A stretch of 64,000 bases of DNA from Devosia sp. FKR38 (GTDB taxonomy: Bacteria > Pseudomonadota > Alphaproteobacteria > Rhizobiales > Devosiaceae), in NCBI RefSeq assembly GCF_005222805.1, contig NZ_STGC01000005.1:186001-250000 (forward strand), read 5' to 3'. Below are positions 1 through 9,420 of the stretch, piece after piece. Under the pieces are notes generated by a model. It had not been told where the DNA came from and made no database searches. It worked only from the letters and a program-made list of their open reading frames with translations. The stretch's first letter is position 1. Every line of letters begins with the position of its first letter. A program made the position numbers and the translations under genes.

Positions 1-1158
1 TTCCTCATCAGCCAGCCCGACCTCAACTTCCACAATCCCGAAGTCCAGGATGCAGTGCTCGGCGTGATGCGCTTCTGGCTCGAGCGCGGCATCGATGGCT
101 TCCGCCTCGACACCGTCAACTACTACTTCCACGACAAGAAGCTGCGCTCCAACCCGCCCGATCCCAAGGTGATCAAGGGCCCCCATGCGCTCAGCCCCTA
201 TGAGTGGCAGATCCACGAGTTTTCCAAGAGCCAGCCGGAAAACCTCGATTTCCTGCGCCGCGTCCGCGCGCTGCTCGACGAATTCCCCGGCGCCACTTCG
301 GTCGGCGAGGTCGGCGACAGCCACAAATCGCTGCAGCTGATGGCGCAATACACCTCCGGCGGCGATACGCTGCACATGTGCTATGGCTTTGATTTCCTCG
401 GGCCGCAGTTCACCGCCGCCCATTTCCGCACCCGCATCGAAAAGTTCTTTGCTGCCGGGCCCGATGGCTGGCCGTGCTGGAGCTTTTCCAACCACGACGT
501 GCCACGCCATATCAGCCGCTGGGCCGAACATGGCGTCAGCCTCACGGCGCTGGCGCGCCAGACCCTGGCGCTGGTGCTCTCGCTGCGCGGCTCGGTCTGT
601 CTCTATCAGGGCGAAGAACTTGGCCTGCCCGAAACCGAATTGCTGTTCGAGGAATTGACCGATCCACGCGGCATCCGCTTCTGGCCCGAGGACAAGGGCC
701 GCGATGGCTGCCGCACGCCCATGCCCTGGGACGCCGGCGATGCGCCCAATGGCTTTACCACTGGCAAGCCCTGGCTGCCGGTCAAGCCGCCGCAGTCAGC
801 GCTGAGCGTCGCCAGCCAGACCAACGATCCCACCTCGACACTGGCTTTCTATCGGCAGGTGCTCGCCTGGCGAAAGACGCAGGCTGTGCTGGCGCAGGGC
901 GATATTGCCTTCTTCGATGTCAGCGAGCCCGTGCTCGCCTTCCGCCGCACGCTCGACGGGCAGTCCATGCTCTGCGTGTTCAACCTGTCGCCCGGCGCCC
1001 ACCAGCTGACGCTGGCGGGCCTGCCGGCCGGGGCTGTGGTTGAGCCGGTGTCCGAAAGCGCCATGCTCACCGGGCATTCGCTGCAACTGGGCGCCAATGG
1101 CTATGCCTTTGTTGCGCTGGACGCCCAGACCAAGCTGAGCGTCGCCATTTCCACCTGA
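1..1158 (+). CDS. alpha-glucosidase, GH13 family (5' end outside window)
   Basis: This is the C-terminal part of a GH13 alpha-glucosidase that hydrolyses terminal alpha-glucosidic bonds in the cytoplasm. The frame is open from base 1, so the start and the first barrel strands lie outside the window. The catalytic residues are visible: the nucleophile Asp in GFRLDTVN, the acid/base Glu in SVGEVGD, and the transition-state Asp in FSNHDV. A C-terminal beta domain follows. It is clearly paralogous to the complete enzyme at 18740-20410, sharing the blocks FLxSQPDLNFHNP, LMAQYTSG and GSVCLYQGEELGL. Rhizobial AglA-type enzymes are the nearest known group. Family is certain from motifs; exact substrate is inferred. 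Confidence 0.93.
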   Translation, partial: FLISQPDLNFHNPEVQDAVLGVMRFWLERGIDGFRLDTVNYYFHDKKLRSNPPDPKVIKGPHALSPYEWQIHEFSKSQPENLDFLRRVRALLDEFPGATSVGEVGDSHKSLQLMAQYTSGGDTLHMCYGFDFLGPQFTAAHFRTRIEKFFAAGPDGWPCWSFSNHDVPRHISRWAEHGVSLTALARQTLALVLSLRGSVCLYQGEELGLPETELLFEELTDPRGIRFWPEDKGRDGCRTPMPWDAGDAPNGFTTGKPWLPVKPPQSALSVASQTNDPTSTLAFYRQVLAWRKTQAVLAQGDIAFFDVSEPVLAFRRTLDGQSMLCVFNLSPGAHQLTLAGLPAGAVVEPVSESAMLTGHSLQLGANGYAFVALDAQTKLSVAIST

Positions 1159-1209
1159 CCCGGGGTGCCGCCTGTCGCGGCCCCGGGCCATCAGGGGTCT
1201 GGGCCGCGA

Positions 1210-1512
1210 TCAGATGGTGGTGGCTTCCGTCGTGCCGCTGACCGGGGTCAGATAGATCGGGTCCAGGATCACCATGCCGGTGCTGCCATCGGCCTTGGTG
1301 ACATAGGCGCGCACGCAGCCGCTCCAGTCTTCCACGCCCGAGACGGCAATGCCCTTGGCTTCGAGGCGCTGTTCGATGCTGTCGGCATTGTCGCTGATCG
1401 AATAGCCGGCGTCGCAGCTGACGTCTTCGCTGCCCGTGGCAGCCTGGGCCGGCATGCTGACAGCCACCAGCGAGACAGTGGCGAAGGCGGCAGTGATGAG
1501 GGTCTTGATCAT
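1210..1512 (-). CDS. small secreted protein with WSGC-VRA motif
   Basis: A protein of about 100 residues with a clear Sec signal peptide (MIKTL start, hydrophobic core, AQA-A cleavage site). The start at 1512 is chosen because AAGGA lies 7 bases upstream; an in-frame start 39 bases earlier would put polar residues before the signal peptide. The mature part has two cysteines, one near its N-terminus and one in WSGCVRAYV, which could form a disulfide in the periplasm. It resembles the next small protein at 1675-1971 in its C-terminal half. No known domain is recognised. Confidence 0.75.
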   Translation of the reverse strand: MIKTLITAAFATVSLVAVSMPAQAATGSEDVSCDAGYSISDNADSIEQRLEAKGIAVSGVEDWSGCVRAYVTKADGSTGMVILDPIYLTPVSGTTEATTI

Positions 1513-1674
1513 TTTGAGGTCCTTGTTTGGGAGAAGATGGAACGTCTCCATCTAGTCCCCGGGCCTCAGTGATCACCAGTTAAGGCTTTGTCATATCGAT
1601 GAAATTTCGGAAACTGCATGGCAATGTCCCGGCCATGCTCTGTCCATCTTTGCCCTATCACCTTCGTATGCGTG

Positions 1675-1971
1675 CTATTGCACGCGCCGATAGGTCCCCG
1701 GCTCGAAATACTGCATTTCCTCCCCGCCCTCGGGCTTCCGCACAAAGGCGCGGAGGCACCCGCCCCAGCGCTCGACGCGGGTGGCGTCCACGCCCAGCCG
1801 GCGCAGGTTCATCAGGTCAAACTGGTTCTGCGCATCCTCGCTCATCGGCGCGCCCAGGCCCAGGTTGAACGAATAGCTCAGCCCTTCGCCGCTCCCGCTG
1901 CAGATGGCGGCATGGGCGGGCAGGGCGGCGATCATGACAAGGCCGAATGCGGCCAGGCTGGTGCGAAACAT
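1675..1971 (-). CDS. small secreted protein, paralog of its neighbour
   Basis: A 98-residue protein with an N-terminal signal peptide ending in AHA-A. The mature part carries a Cys close to the cleavage site and a second Cys in WGGCLRAFV, matching WSGCVRAYV in the protein at 1210-1512; flanking residues (E-W-GC-RA-V-K, then a P-Y/TY-V end) also align. Its start codon lies one base after the stop of the upstream membrane-protein gene, so the two are probably co-transcribed and translationally coupled. Function is unknown; a periplasmic disulfide-bonded fold is inferred. Confidence 0.75.
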   Translation of the reverse strand: MFRTSLAAFGLVMIAALPAHAAICSGSGEGLSYSFNLGLGAPMSEDAQNQFDLMNLRRLGVDATRVERWGGCLRAFVRKPEGGEEMQYFEPGTYRRVQ

Positions 1972-1972
1972 C

Positions 1973-3061
1973 TCAGGGTCTCCTTTGCGGCTCAGTCTGG
2001 CCTGCCATTGTGGCGCTCTCGCGTCGCCGGATCAGCAGCACCACCGTAGGAATGGCCAGCGTCAGCATCAGCAGGCGCAGCACATGGTGGGCGGCAATAA
2101 AGGCTGTGTCATAGCCCAGCGCCACGCCCAGCGCGCCCATGCCTTCGAGCGCGCCCGGTGCCAGGCCGAGCCAGATCTGGCCATAGGGCATGTCGACCAC
2201 AAGGCTCACCAGGCCGGCCATGGCGCTGACAATGCCCACCGTCATGGCCGTCGCGATCACGCCGCCCTTGGCGGCTGCGAAGAACTCGCGCCGGGTGATG
2301 CCCGCAAAGCGCGAGCCGATCAGCGCGCCGGTGAGGATAAAGGTGATCGTCACCAGCGGCAGCGGCATGGCGGCGCTGTAAAATCCCGCCAGCTTGCCCA
2401 CCGTGGCCGCCGCCATCGACCCCAGCACAAATCCGGCCGGCATGCGCAGCCGCACGAACACCAGGCCCACAACAGCGCAGCCCGCTGCCAGCGCCAGCAA
2501 CTGCCAGATGTCGAGGAAGCTGCTCGCCACCTTGGGCGTGAAATGCGCAATCGGCAGGAACATCGCCCCGATTGGCACGCAGATGGTCAGCATCAGGATG
2601 CGGATTACCTGGATGATGACGATCTGGCGCGGATTGCCGACGCCCGCCGAGGCGATGCCCATCACGAAGGACAGATGGCCGGGGAAGGAGCTGAGATAGG
2701 CCGTGCCGGTGTCGAGCCGGAACAGCCGGGCCAGCATCCAGCCTGTCGCAGCCACGATCAGCACCAGCTCCACCGCCAGCGCCGCAATGCTCAGCGGCCA
2801 GCTCGAAATCAGTTTGAGACTATCCGGCGCCACGCTGGCACCCATCGACATGCCGACCAAAAGGAACGCCAGGTCGCGCAGCCTGTCTGGCATGCGCATC
2901 GGCAGCCCGGCCATCGAGCCCAGCGCCACCGCCAGCGCCCCGCCCATCAGCCAGCTCGCCGGCAGGCCCAGCAGCGTCGCTACGCCGCCCCCCGCTGCCG
3001 ACACCAGCAGGGTGAAGACGACGGGGACAACCGAACGCAGCTGGGGTGGAAGTGCTGACAT
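1973..3061 (-). CDS. AbrB-family multipass membrane protein
   Basis: A 362-residue inner-membrane protein with about ten hydrophobic segments, many rich in Gly, Ala and Leu. Its layout (two related halves, a GLPASWLMGG segment near residue 35, SFPGHLSFVMG in the middle, and a conserved aspartate/proline pattern in DMPYGQIWLGLAPGALEGM) matches the AbrB/ammonia-monooxygenase-like family, COG3180. Family members are annotated as transporters or regulators without a firm substrate. It is followed at once by the small secreted protein at 1675-1971. Membrane topology is safe; transport of any particular compound is not shown. Confidence 0.82.
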   Translation of the reverse strand: MSALPPQLRSVVPVVFTLLVSAAGGGVATLLGLPASWLMGGALAVALGSMAGLPMRMPDRLRDLAFLLVGMSMGASVAPDSLKLISSWPLSIAALAVELVLIVAATGWMLARLFRLDTGTAYLSSFPGHLSFVMGIASAGVGNPRQIVIIQVIRILMLTICVPIGAMFLPIAHFTPKVASSFLDIWQLLALAAGCAVVGLVFVRLRMPAGFVLGSMAAATVGKLAGFYSAAMPLPLVTITFILTGALIGSRFAGITRREFFAAAKGGVIATAMTVGIVSAMAGLVSLVVDMPYGQIWLGLAPGALEGMGALGVALGYDTAFIAAHHVLRLLMLTLAIPTVVLLIRRRESATMAGQTEPQRRP

Positions 3062-3153
3062 AGTGCCTAGAGGTAACGGACTAGGACGGCCGCCGTTGGC
3101 GGATCATCCTGGGTTGCAGCCGACGCGGAAAGACCCGGCACGCTTGCCCGCAG

Positions 3154-4323
3154 TCAGGCCACCGGCAGGGCGCGTTCCGCCAGCCGCACCCAATAGCTGG
3201 TGCCCACCGGGATCACGGCATCGTTGAAATCATAGGTATCGGTGTGCAGTTCGGAGCTGTCGCCATTGCCCAGGAAAATATAGGCGCCGGGCCGCGCTTC
3301 CAGCATGAAGGAGAAATCCTCGCCGCCCATCGAGGGCGACACTTCGGCATCGACGCGTTCGGCGCCAGCCACTTCGCTGGCCACCATGGCCGCGAAATCG
3401 GTCTGCGCGGGCGAATTGACCGTCACCGGATAGCCCCGGGCATAGCGAATGCTGGCTTCGGCGCCAAAGCTGCGGGCAAATTGCGGCACGAAATCGGCGA
3501 GGCGCTGCTCGATCTGGTCCTGCACTTCGAGATCAAGCGTGCGCACCGTGCCGGTGATCTTGGCGGTGCGCGAGATGACATTGTCGGCCTCGCCGGCTTC
3601 CACCATCGTCACCGACAGAACAGCATTGGCCAGCGGATCGACATTGCGCGACACGATCGATTGCAGGCCCACGATCATATTGGCCGCCACGATGATCGGA
3701 TCGATCGTGGTCTGTGGCCGCGCCGCATGGCCGCCCTTGCCCACGATGTCGATATAGAAGCGATCCGTCGCTGCCATGATGCCGCCGGCGCGGATGCCGA
3801 AATGGCCGGCCGGCATGCCGGGCCAATTGTGCATGCCATAGAATTCGTCGATGCCGAAACGCTCCACCAGCCCGTCTTCGAGCATGGCGCGCCCGCCGGC
3901 GCCGCCCTCTTCGGCCGGCTGGAAGATCAGGGCGATGCGACCGTCGAAATTGCGCGTCTCGCTGAGATATTTCGCGGCGCCCAGCAGCATGGCGGTGTGC
4001 CCGTCATGGCCGCAGGCGTGCATCTTGCCGTCCACCGTCGAGGCATAGGCCTTGCCGGTCTTTTCGGTCACGGGCAGGGCATCCATGTCGGCGCGCAGCC
4101 CGATGGTGCGGCCGCTGCTGTTGCTGCGCCCCTCGATAATGCCAACGACGCCGGTGCGGCCGATGCCGGTCACCACGCTGTCGCAGCCGAAGTCCCGCAG
4201 CCGCTCGGCCACGATTCCGGCCGTCCGTTCAACCGCATACAGGATCTCCGGATGCGCGTGGAAATCCTGCCGCCAGGCGGCGATCTCATCGGCAAATTCG
4301 GCGATACGGTTGATGACGGGCAT
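3154..4323 (-). CDS. M20D-family amidohydrolase (hippurate hydrolase-like)
   Basis: A 389-residue metallopeptidase-like enzyme of the HipO/AbgA/IAA-amino-acid hydrolase group, expected to cleave N-acyl amino acids in the cytoplasm. The binuclear metal site motifs are present: HACGHDGHTA near residue 105, PAEEGG near 140 and MHNWPG near 165, and the C-terminal LHTDTYDFND ligand region. The dimerisation (lid) domain starts near residue 185 with GKGGHAARP. ATG at 4323 is taken as the start rather than a TTG six bases upstream. It lies 154 bases after the glycosidase of the sugar operon; whether it is co-transcribed is unclear because a GC-rich hairpin lies in between. Confidence 0.9.
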   Translation of the reverse strand: MPVINRIAEFADEIAAWRQDFHAHPEILYAVERTAGIVAERLRDFGCDSVVTGIGRTGVVGIIEGRSNSSGRTIGLRADMDALPVTEKTGKAYASTVDGKMHACGHDGHTAMLLGAAKYLSETRNFDGRIALIFQPAEEGGAGGRAMLEDGLVERFGIDEFYGMHNWPGMPAGHFGIRAGGIMAATDRFYIDIVGKGGHAARPQTTIDPIIVAANMIVGLQSIVSRNVDPLANAVLSVTMVEAGEADNVISRTAKITGTVRTLDLEVQDQIEQRLADFVPQFARSFGAEASIRYARGYPVTVNSPAQTDFAAMVASEVAGAERVDAEVSPSMGGEDFSFMLEARPGAYIFLGNGDSSELHTDTYDFNDAVIPVGTSYWVRLAERALPVA

Positions 4324-4415
4324 AGGCAAAGTCCGAAACAGTCAATTCTGGGTCAGTGTCGCTGACCCAATCGATGCGGTCAACACTAGCCTATCTGACC
4401 CGTCGACGCCATGCG

Positions 4416-4436
4416 GCCCGGCCGTGCTGGCCGGGC
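4416..4436 (-). terminator. GC-rich hairpin between sugar operon and amidohydrolase
   Basis: A perfect 8-bp stem (GCCCGGCC / GGCCGGGC) with a 5-base loop lies 47 bases past the glycosidase stop codon. There is no T-run after the stem on the minus strand, so it may slow transcription or stabilise the upstream mRNA instead of ending transcription outright. Confidence 0.35.
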
Positions 4437-4483
4437 GCAACCTGCCCCGCTGCTGCCGTCCCTTTCCGGGTCGGCCATGCGTG

Positions 4484-6484
4484 TCAGTAATTGACCGCAA
4501 TCATCTGGTGCCCGAGCAGGCTGGGCACCACGAATTCCACTGCGCCCGCGCTGGCGACAAATCCGAGTGTCGCGCCCGATGGCACCAGGCTCACGCTCTT
4601 GGGCGTCGCCGCGACCTGCAGCCGGACCTTGATGTCCTTGAGCTCCACCAGATCCTGGATCGGCTGGATATTGGCGTCCCACAGATTGCCGCGCATGGCG
4701 GGCGTGGCAAACAGCAGATGCACAATGTCGCGCTGTTCATCGGCCTGGTGGCGCACCGTCACCCGGCCGGCGCGCGGCAATGAGGTTTCGATCAGCCGCG
4801 GCTCACCCAGGGCAAAGGCGATCAGCTTTTCGGCCATTTCCAGCATGCGCACGGCGCCGACCTGGTGATAGGCCGAAAACACCGGATGGCTGCAATAGAC
4901 GTAATTGCCCTTGCGCACGCCGCTGGCATAGCCCGAAGCCTCGGGCCGCACCGGCGAATGGATATGGCCGGAGAAATGCTTGGGCGTGCGGTCGAAATAG
5001 GGCTCATGCACATCGCCCAGGCTTTCGCCGTCGCTGACGCGGATGCGCTCACTGGGGACATACATGAACACCGGCTCGCCAATGCCATCGGCCTGCAGCG
5101 CCGCTATGGGCTGCGCATAGTCGCCACCGGCCATGGGCGAGGTGCCCTGCCACTCCGCGCCAACATCGAACACAAAGCCCGTTTCGGCGTCGACGCCCGA
5201 GCGCCCGGTCAGCAGCACGCGCCCGCCCTTGGCCACATAGGCCTCGATCGTCTGCTTCAGCGCCGCGCCGACCGGCACGGCATCGGGCAGGATCAGCAGC
5301 TGATACCGGCTGAAATCGCTCTCGGTGTCGAGCACGTCAAAGCAATAGCCGGCTTCCAGCAACACGCGCACCGCGCCATCGTCCACGCGCGAATGCCGCG
5401 CCGGCGCGCCCGATTCCTGCGTGCTTTCCACTGCTTCCAGTGACAACAGGCCAATCTGCGCCCGGTTCTGGCTGCCGCGCGCCCAGGGCTCGCGCTCGGC
5501 CACCCATTGATAGGCCGGGGCAATGATCGACATCGTCGCCGGGTCGATCCGGCCGGTGGGATGCAGATGGTCGCCGATCGAACAGCCGGCGCCATGCGCC
5601 AGCATCGCCCCGCATTCATAGACCAGCGCTTCTGGGCGCTTGTAGCCGCCGATTTCGCCCCAGGTGAAATGGAACTTGCCCGTCATGCCGATGAAGGGAA
5701 TGCCCAGCGGGTCGACATAGCGCGCGCTCACCGGGAAGTGGTCATAGCCCCAGCCCGCCGTCGGCAGCGATTCCAGCTCGAGATGAGTGTTATAAGCCTG
5801 GTGCCGCGCCGCCGGACCGCGCACCACATGCCCCGAGTTGAAGAACAGCGGCATCTTGGCGTCGTGCCGGCGCACGGTGGCGGTCACGGTCTCGTAGAAA
5901 TTGCGCACGCTATCGCGCACGAACCGCTCACGGTCGGTCTCGTTCTCCCAGTCCAGTCCGGCCTTTTCCATGGCGCGCCGCGCATGGATCGACACCGACT
6001 GCATCTGGAAGCAGATGTCGATGAAAATGCCATCAGCATCGCCATAATTGGTCATCACCTCGTCCACCTGGCGTCCCAGATAGTCGAGATAGGGCGAGGA
6101 AAAGTCGAGGAACGCCCAGCCCGTCGGATTGTTGTCGCGCGAGCGCACCATGGTTTCGCCTGGCGGCGACACCAGCCGCCACTCCGGATGCGTATCGGCG
6201 GCATATTCGTCCCAGGCGGCCGACAGATACACCGGCGCCTTGATATCTGCGCCATGCAACGCATCGATCTGGCCGCGCAGCAGGTCAAAGCCCAGGCCCG
6301 GGTGCATGCGGCCGATGCTGGTGGGGTGATAGGAATGCCCATGGTGGCATTTGGAAAACACTGTCACCGAATCCACCGCCGCGTCGCGGAAGGCGCCGGC
6401 AAAGGCCTTGGGGTCAAAGGCCGAGCCAATGCCCTCGATCAGGGGCGAAGTGTGAAAATCCAGGTGAATCTGGCGAAAGCGCAT
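4484..6484 (-). CDS. glycosidase with GHL6 barrel and GH42-type trimerisation domain
   Basis: A 666-residue cytoplasmic enzyme with no signal peptide. The first half is an amylase-like barrel of the hypothetical glycosyl hydrolase 6 type, with MRFRQIHLDFHTSP at the start, GIFIDICFQMQ near residue 170, and a THLELESLP loop. The second half (from about residue 345) resembles the beta-galactosidase trimerisation domain, including YQLLILPDAVP and GGRVLLTGRSG. Enzymes of this architecture include alpha-L-fucosidases of family GH151, so a fucosidase or related exo-glycosidase is a reasonable but unproven guess. The frame stays open upstream into the ATPase gene, but ATG at 6484, 19 bases after the ATPase stop, fits the family N-terminus. 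It is the last gene of a sugar ABC operon, so it probably hydrolyses the imported glycoside. Confidence 0.8.
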   Translation of the reverse strand: MRFRQIHLDFHTSPLIEGIGSAFDPKAFAGAFRDAAVDSVTVFSKCHHGHSYHPTSIGRMHPGLGFDLLRGQIDALHGADIKAPVYLSAAWDEYAADTHPEWRLVSPPGETMVRSRDNNPTGWAFLDFSSPYLDYLGRQVDEVMTNYGDADGIFIDICFQMQSVSIHARRAMEKAGLDWENETDRERFVRDSVRNFYETVTATVRRHDAKMPLFFNSGHVVRGPAARHQAYNTHLELESLPTAGWGYDHFPVSARYVDPLGIPFIGMTGKFHFTWGEIGGYKRPEALVYECGAMLAHGAGCSIGDHLHPTGRIDPATMSIIAPAYQWVAEREPWARGSQNRAQIGLLSLEAVESTQESGAPARHSRVDDGAVRVLLEAGYCFDVLDTESDFSRYQLLILPDAVPVGAALKQTIEAYVAKGGRVLLTGRSGVDAETGFVFDVGAEWQGTSPMAGGDYAQPIAALQADGIGEPVFMYVPSERIRVSDGESLGDVHEPYFDRTPKHFSGHIHSPVRPEASGYASGVRKGNYVYCSHPVFSAYHQVGAVRMLEMAEKLIAFALGEPRLIETSLPRAGRVTVRHQADEQRDIVHLLFATPAMRGNLWDANIQPIQDLVELKDIKVRLQVAATPKSVSLVPSGATLGFVASAGAVEFVVPSLLGHQMIAVNY

Positions 6485-6503
6485 GGCCGGGGTAACTCGG
6501 TAA

Positions 6504-7625
6504 CTAGAGCGAATGGGGGAAGGCGATGGTGCGGCCGTCAGGGCCGAAGGCATAAAGCCGGCTGGCGTCGAGACGGATGCTGGTGGGGGCGCCAAAGCGG
6601 CTCTCCACCTGGAAGGACCGATGCACCGCCACATAGCCCTCCTGGGATTCGGAATCGAAGGTGCGCAAGGCCCCGGCGTCGACATAGACCAGGGCTTCGC
6701 GGCCCAGGTTCTCCACCACGGCGGTGGTGCCGGCGATCTCGATCCCGGTCTCCCCACCCAGCGCCTCGGGGCGGGCGCCCAGCACGATCTCGCCACCCAC
6801 GCCCGGCCCTTCGCCCTCCAGCGTCAGCTCGAGATTGATGTCCACGCCCGGCAGTTGCACGGAAACCGAATGTCCCGTCTGGCGGACGACGCGGCCGGCA
6901 AAGAAGTTCATGCGCGGCGTGCCCAGGAACCCGGCGACGAAGCGGTTGGTCGGCCGGTTGTAGAGTTCGAGCGGGCTGCCGGTCTGTTCGATCTGCCCGG
7001 CATTGAGCACCACAATGCGCGAGGCCATGGTCATGGCCTCGGTCTGGTCATGCGTCACATAGACCATGGTGGCCTTGAGCTCGGCATGCAGCCGCCCCAG
7101 CTCGATGCGCATCTGCGAACGCAGCGCGGCATCCAGGTTCGACAGTGGCTCGTCGAACAGGAACACATCCGGCGAGCGGGTAATGGCGCGGCCAATGGCG
7201 ACGCGCTGCTTCTGCCCGCCCGACAGGGCCTTGGGCTTTTTCTCCAGATGCTCGGTGATGCGCAGGATCTGCGCGGCGCGCTGCACGGCCGCATCGATCT
7301 CGGCCTTGGGGCGCCCGGCCATCTTGAGCGCAAAGCCCATGTTCTGCGCCACCGTCATATGCGGATAGAGCGCATAGTTCTGGAACACCATGGCCACGCC
7401 GCGCTGGGACGGATCGTCATGGGCAATGTCGCGGCCATCGATGCGGATGGCGCCCGAGCTGATGGTTTCCAGGCCCGCGATGGAGCGCAGCAGGGTGGAC
7501 TTGCCGCAGCCCGAGGGGCCCACCATCACCACGAATTCGCCTGGCTCGGCGCGAAAGCTCACGCCTTTGAGGGCCTGGAAATTGTCGTAGCTTTTCTTGA
7601 CATTGTCGATTTCGAGACTGGGCAT
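6504..7625 (-). CDS. sugar ABC transporter ATP-binding protein (UgpC/MalK type)
   Basis: A 373-residue ATPase that powers carbohydrate import at the inner face of the membrane. Walker [10 protein letters not shown] is at residues 36-44, the signature LSGGQKQR near 134, and Walker B with [12 protein letters not shown] near 155. The C-terminal third is the TOBE/regulatory domain typical of MalK-like proteins, which contacts the permeases. A perfect AGGAGG ribosome-binding site lies 6 bases before the ATG. It sits between the MalG-type permease and the glycosidase. The family is certain; the sugar is unknown. Confidence 0.95.
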   Translation of the reverse strand: MPSLEIDNVKKSYDNFQALKGVSFRAEPGEFVVMVGPSGCGKSTLLRSIAGLETISSGAIRIDGRDIAHDDPSQRGVAMVFQNYALYPHMTVAQNMGFALKMAGRPKAEIDAAVQRAAQILRITEHLEKKPKALSGGQKQRVAIGRAITRSPDVFLFDEPLSNLDAALRSQMRIELGRLHAELKATMVYVTHDQTEAMTMASRIVVLNAGQIEQTGSPLELYNRPTNRFVAGFLGTPRMNFFAGRVVRQTGHSVSVQLPGVDINLELTLEGEGPGVGGEIVLGARPEALGGETGIEIAGTTAVVENLGREALVYVDAGALRTFDSESQEGYVAVHRSFQVESRFGAPTSIRLDASRLYAFGPDGRTIAFPHSL

Positions 7626-7633
7626 GATGCCTC

Positions 7634-8455
7634 CTATTTGCCGAGGCCGGCGAGACTGCGCACGAAGTGGCGCTGCGCCAGGATGAAGAGGATGAGCAGG
7701 GGCAGGGTGGCGATGGTCAGTGCCGCCATGATCGCCGGCCAGTCCGAGCTGTATTGCGTGGTCAGGCCATAGATGCCCACCGGCAGCGTGCGCACCGATT
7801 TCTCGGTCAGCATCATCAGCGCCAAAAGAAACTCGTTCCAGTTGAACACCGCCTGGAAGATCGCCGCGCTCGCCACCACAGGGCCGGACAGCGGCACCAC
7901 GATGCGGAAGAAGATCTGCAGCCGGCTGCAGCCATCCAGCCGCGCCGCCTCTTCCAGCTCACGCGGGAATTCGAGGAAGAACGCATAGAACAGCACGGTG
8001 GTGAAGGGGATGCCGAAGGCCGCATAAGGCAGCACAATGCCCAGCTGGGAATTGAGCATGTGCCCGCCCGAAACCATCTGGTAGAGCGGCACCAGCACGC
8101 TCTGCACCGGAATGGCAAAGCTGGCGATGATCAGGATATAGAGCCATTTCATCACCTTGGCTTCCGAGCGCGCCAGCACATAGGCAGCCAGGCCCGAGGT
8201 GGTGATGATCACCGCCACCGACAGCACCGTCACCAGCAGCGAATTGAGCATGAAGCTGCCGATGCCGATGTTCCAGGCGCGCTGGAAGGCGGAGAGGTTG
8301 AGGCTCCCCGGCAGGCTCAGCGGCTTGGTGAAGATTTCGGCCTGGCTCTTGAAGGCCGAGATCAGCATCAGCCCGATGGGCGCCACAACGAAGATGGTCC
8401 ACACCGTCAGGATCAGATGCATGCCGATGGCGACAAGCCGTGTACGTCCGTTCAT
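7634..8455 (-). CDS. sugar ABC transporter permease (MalG type)
   Basis: A 273-residue inner-membrane permease of the binding-protein-dependent carbohydrate class 1 (CUT1) group. Six hydrophobic segments are visible, beginning with [18 protein letters not shown]. The EAA loop that docks on the ATPase is present as [23 protein letters not shown]. It starts 3 bases after the upstream MalF-type permease and is followed 8 bases later by the ATPase, so all three are in one transcript. Confidence 0.95.
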   Translation of the reverse strand: MNGRTRLVAIGMHLILTVWTIFVVAPIGLMLISAFKSQAEIFTKPLSLPGSLNLSAFQRAWNIGIGSFMLNSLLVTVLSVAVIITTSGLAAYVLARSEAKVMKWLYILIIASFAIPVQSVLVPLYQMVSGGHMLNSQLGIVLPYAAFGIPFTTVLFYAFFLEFPRELEEAARLDGCSRLQIFFRIVVPLSGPVVASAAIFQAVFNWNEFLLALMMLTEKSVRTLPVGIYGLTTQYSSDWPAIMAALTIATLPLLILFILAQRHFVRSLAGLGK

Positions 8456-8458
8456 GGC

Positions 8459-9343
8459 TCAGCCCCTGCGCGACAAGGTGAGCTGCAGCCAGCCGAAGCC
8501 GAGTGCCACCACCAGAAGAATAACGGAAAGGGCGTCGGCATAGCCCATATTGCCCAGCGTAAAGGCCTGCAGATAGGTGTAGCTGCCGATCACCTGGGTG
8601 GCATTGGCCGGCCCGCCCCCGGTGGTGACGAACACCAGGTCGAACACCTTGAGCCCGCCGATGATGCAGATCAGCGTGCCCACCATCAGCACATTGCGGA
8701 TGCCGGGCAGGGTGATGTGCACAAAGGCACGCCAGCCCTTGGCCCCGTCCAGCGCTGCGGCCTCATAGAGTTCCTTGGGAATGGCCTGCAGCCCGGCCAG
8801 CACCAGCACCATCTGGAAGCCGACGTTCTGCCAGGCAGCAATCACCAGCAGCATGTAGAGCGAGATATTGGGGTCGCCCAGCCAGCCCAGCCGCGGCGGC
8901 GTCAGCCCCACGCCTTTGATGACAGCGTTCAGCGGGCCCACATTGGGGTCAAAAATCAGGATCCACACAAAGGCCACCGCGATCGAGGAGATGATCACCG
9001 GCATGAAGATCATGGTGCGATAAAACGTATTGCCCCGGCGCACGCCACGATCCAGCAGCGCTGCAAACAGCGTGCCTAGGCCCACCTGGGTGATGATCGA
9101 GCCGATGATCAGGAAGATATTGTTTTTCAGCGCCGTCCAGAAGATCGGGTCCGCCATGGCGCGGGCGTAATTGCCCAGCCCGACGAACACCCAGTTCTGC
9201 GAGGTGATGCCGAATTCATAGAATGAGCCGACCACGGCCAGCACGGAGGGGATCAGCACCAGCACGCCGACCAGCAGCAAAGCCGGCGCCAGCATGCCGG
9301 CGGACATCCAGCGATCGAGCATACGGGAGGAAGAGTGTGACAC
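8459..9343 (-). CDS. sugar ABC transporter permease (MalF type)
   Basis: A 294-residue inner-membrane permease that pairs with the MalG-type subunit. Six hydrophobic segments follow a short N-terminus, and the EAA loop reads KELYEAAALDGAKGWRAF. The start is taken as GTG at 9343, since AGG lies about 10 bases upstream; an ATG 21 bases further in (9322) has no usable ribosome-binding site. It follows the binding protein after a 77-base gap, the usual place for transcript attenuation in such operons. Confidence 0.93.
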   Translation of the reverse strand: MSHSSSRMLDRWMSAGMLAPALLLVGVLVLIPSVLAVVGSFYEFGITSQNWVFVGLGNYARAMADPIFWTALKNNIFLIIGSIITQVGLGTLFAALLDRGVRRGNTFYRTMIFMPVIISSIAVAFVWILIFDPNVGPLNAVIKGVGLTPPRLGWLGDPNISLYMLLVIAAWQNVGFQMVLVLAGLQAIPKELYEAAALDGAKGWRAFVHITLPGIRNVLMVGTLICIIGGLKVFDLVFVTTGGGPANATQVIGSYTYLQAFTLGNMGYADALSVILLVVALGFGWLQLTLSRRG

Positions 9344-9420
9344 GCGGCAAACCTGTGGCTGTCCAGAAGGGAAGGGGCGACGACCAGGTGGCCGCCGCCC
9401 CCCCAGGGAGACTCGTTGGT

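Noticed and set aside
6485..6796. N-terminal extension of the GHL6 glycosidase to 770 residues
   Set aside because: The extra 104 codons lie inside the ATPase gene in another frame and read as Arg/Pro-rich noise; the family start fits ATG 6484.
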